Below the pieces are notes generated by a model. That model saw only the letters and a list, made by a program, of their open reading frames with translations, was not told the DNA's origin and did not search any database. The position numbers were made by a program, and so were the translations under genes. Below are positions 63,964 to 64,000 of a stretch of 64,000 bases of DNA, in pieces; the stretch's first letter is position 1, and each line of letters opens with the position of its first letter. The stretch is from Alphaproteobacteria bacterium. Its GTDB lineage: Bacteria; Pseudomonadota; Alphaproteobacteria; Micavibrionales; Micavibrionaceae. Where the stretch lies: positions 930,001 to 994,000 of the forward strand of contig JAJFGS010000013.1 of the NCBI GenBank assembly GCA_021775995.1, written 5' to 3'.

Positions 63964-64000
63964 GGTTATTTCCTCTATTAATTATTTTTGTTAATTTGTA

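Overview
The window looks like chromosomal DNA of a low-GC alphaproteobacterium. The support is the gene content and synteny: an atp operon without the Fo genes (atpH-A-G-D-C), the priA / fructose-6-phosphate aldolase / DUF484 / xerC neighbourhood, the sucD-sucA-sucB-lpdA TCA cluster, a single-domain CinA, and an iron-type inverted repeat beside bacterioferritin genes. A Micavibrio- or Rhodospirillales-like lineage is possible, but this is inferred from protein style only.

Layout. 1-2040: start of uvrC (minus) and a TPR-like methyltransferase. 2041-11352: tRNA-Leu(UAA) followed by a 9.2 kb integrated island. It is bounded by a 17-bp direct repeat of the tRNA 3' end and holds a tyrosine integrase, an XRE regulator, a lipoprotein/secreted-protein pair, a structured non-coding stretch with an (AAT)9 microsatellite, an unknown membrane protein, and a type II CBASS anti-phage module. 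The module has a JAB isopeptidase (Cap3), an E2-E1 fusion (Cap2), a DncV-like nucleotidyltransferase and, divergently transcribed, a two-TM beta-barrel effector (Cap15-like). 11387-19105: housekeeping and unknown genes (MBL hydrolase, upp, a PiT-like transporter, cinA, map, GIY-YIG, radC). 17312-19560 is crowded with palindromic and tandem repeats, one copy abutting or entering radC. 19561-29087: purB with a long structured leader, a bacterioferritin/Bfd-like iron cluster, a cyclophilin, a GH13 glucosidase, and an AT-rich orphan of probable TIGR04141/DUF6119 type. 29293-40688: uvrB, lysS, a tandem pair of pilin-like proteins, a DksA-type protein, a DinG-like helicase, pabB-pabC. 40665-48421: F1 ATP synthase operon interrupted by a PAP2 phosphatase and a small membrane protein. 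48532-54669: a spermidine-synthase-like membrane protein, priA, fsa, DUF484, xerC. 54675-63963: lpdA, sucB, sucA, sucD, interleaved with a deaminase-like gene, a small ORF and a probable terminated non-coding RNA.

How the genes work together. The CBASS module should sense phage infection through the nucleotidyltransferase, be primed by Cap2 and reset by Cap3, and kill or arrest the cell through membrane disruption by the effector. The integrase and att repeats explain its mobility. Much of the rest is core metabolism: F1-ATPase, the 2-oxoglutarate dehydrogenase complex plus succinyl-CoA synthetase alpha, folate precursor synthesis, excision repair and replication restart.

Most notable leads: the compact tRNA-Leu CBASS island with candidate integrase arm sites at both ends; a roughly 40-nt hairpin motif shared by the purB leader and a terminated 185-nt RNA candidate near sucD; a 14-codon leader ORF coupled to upp; and the iron-type operator upstream of the Bfd-like gene. 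All functional statements are read by eye from translations and motifs; no search was run.
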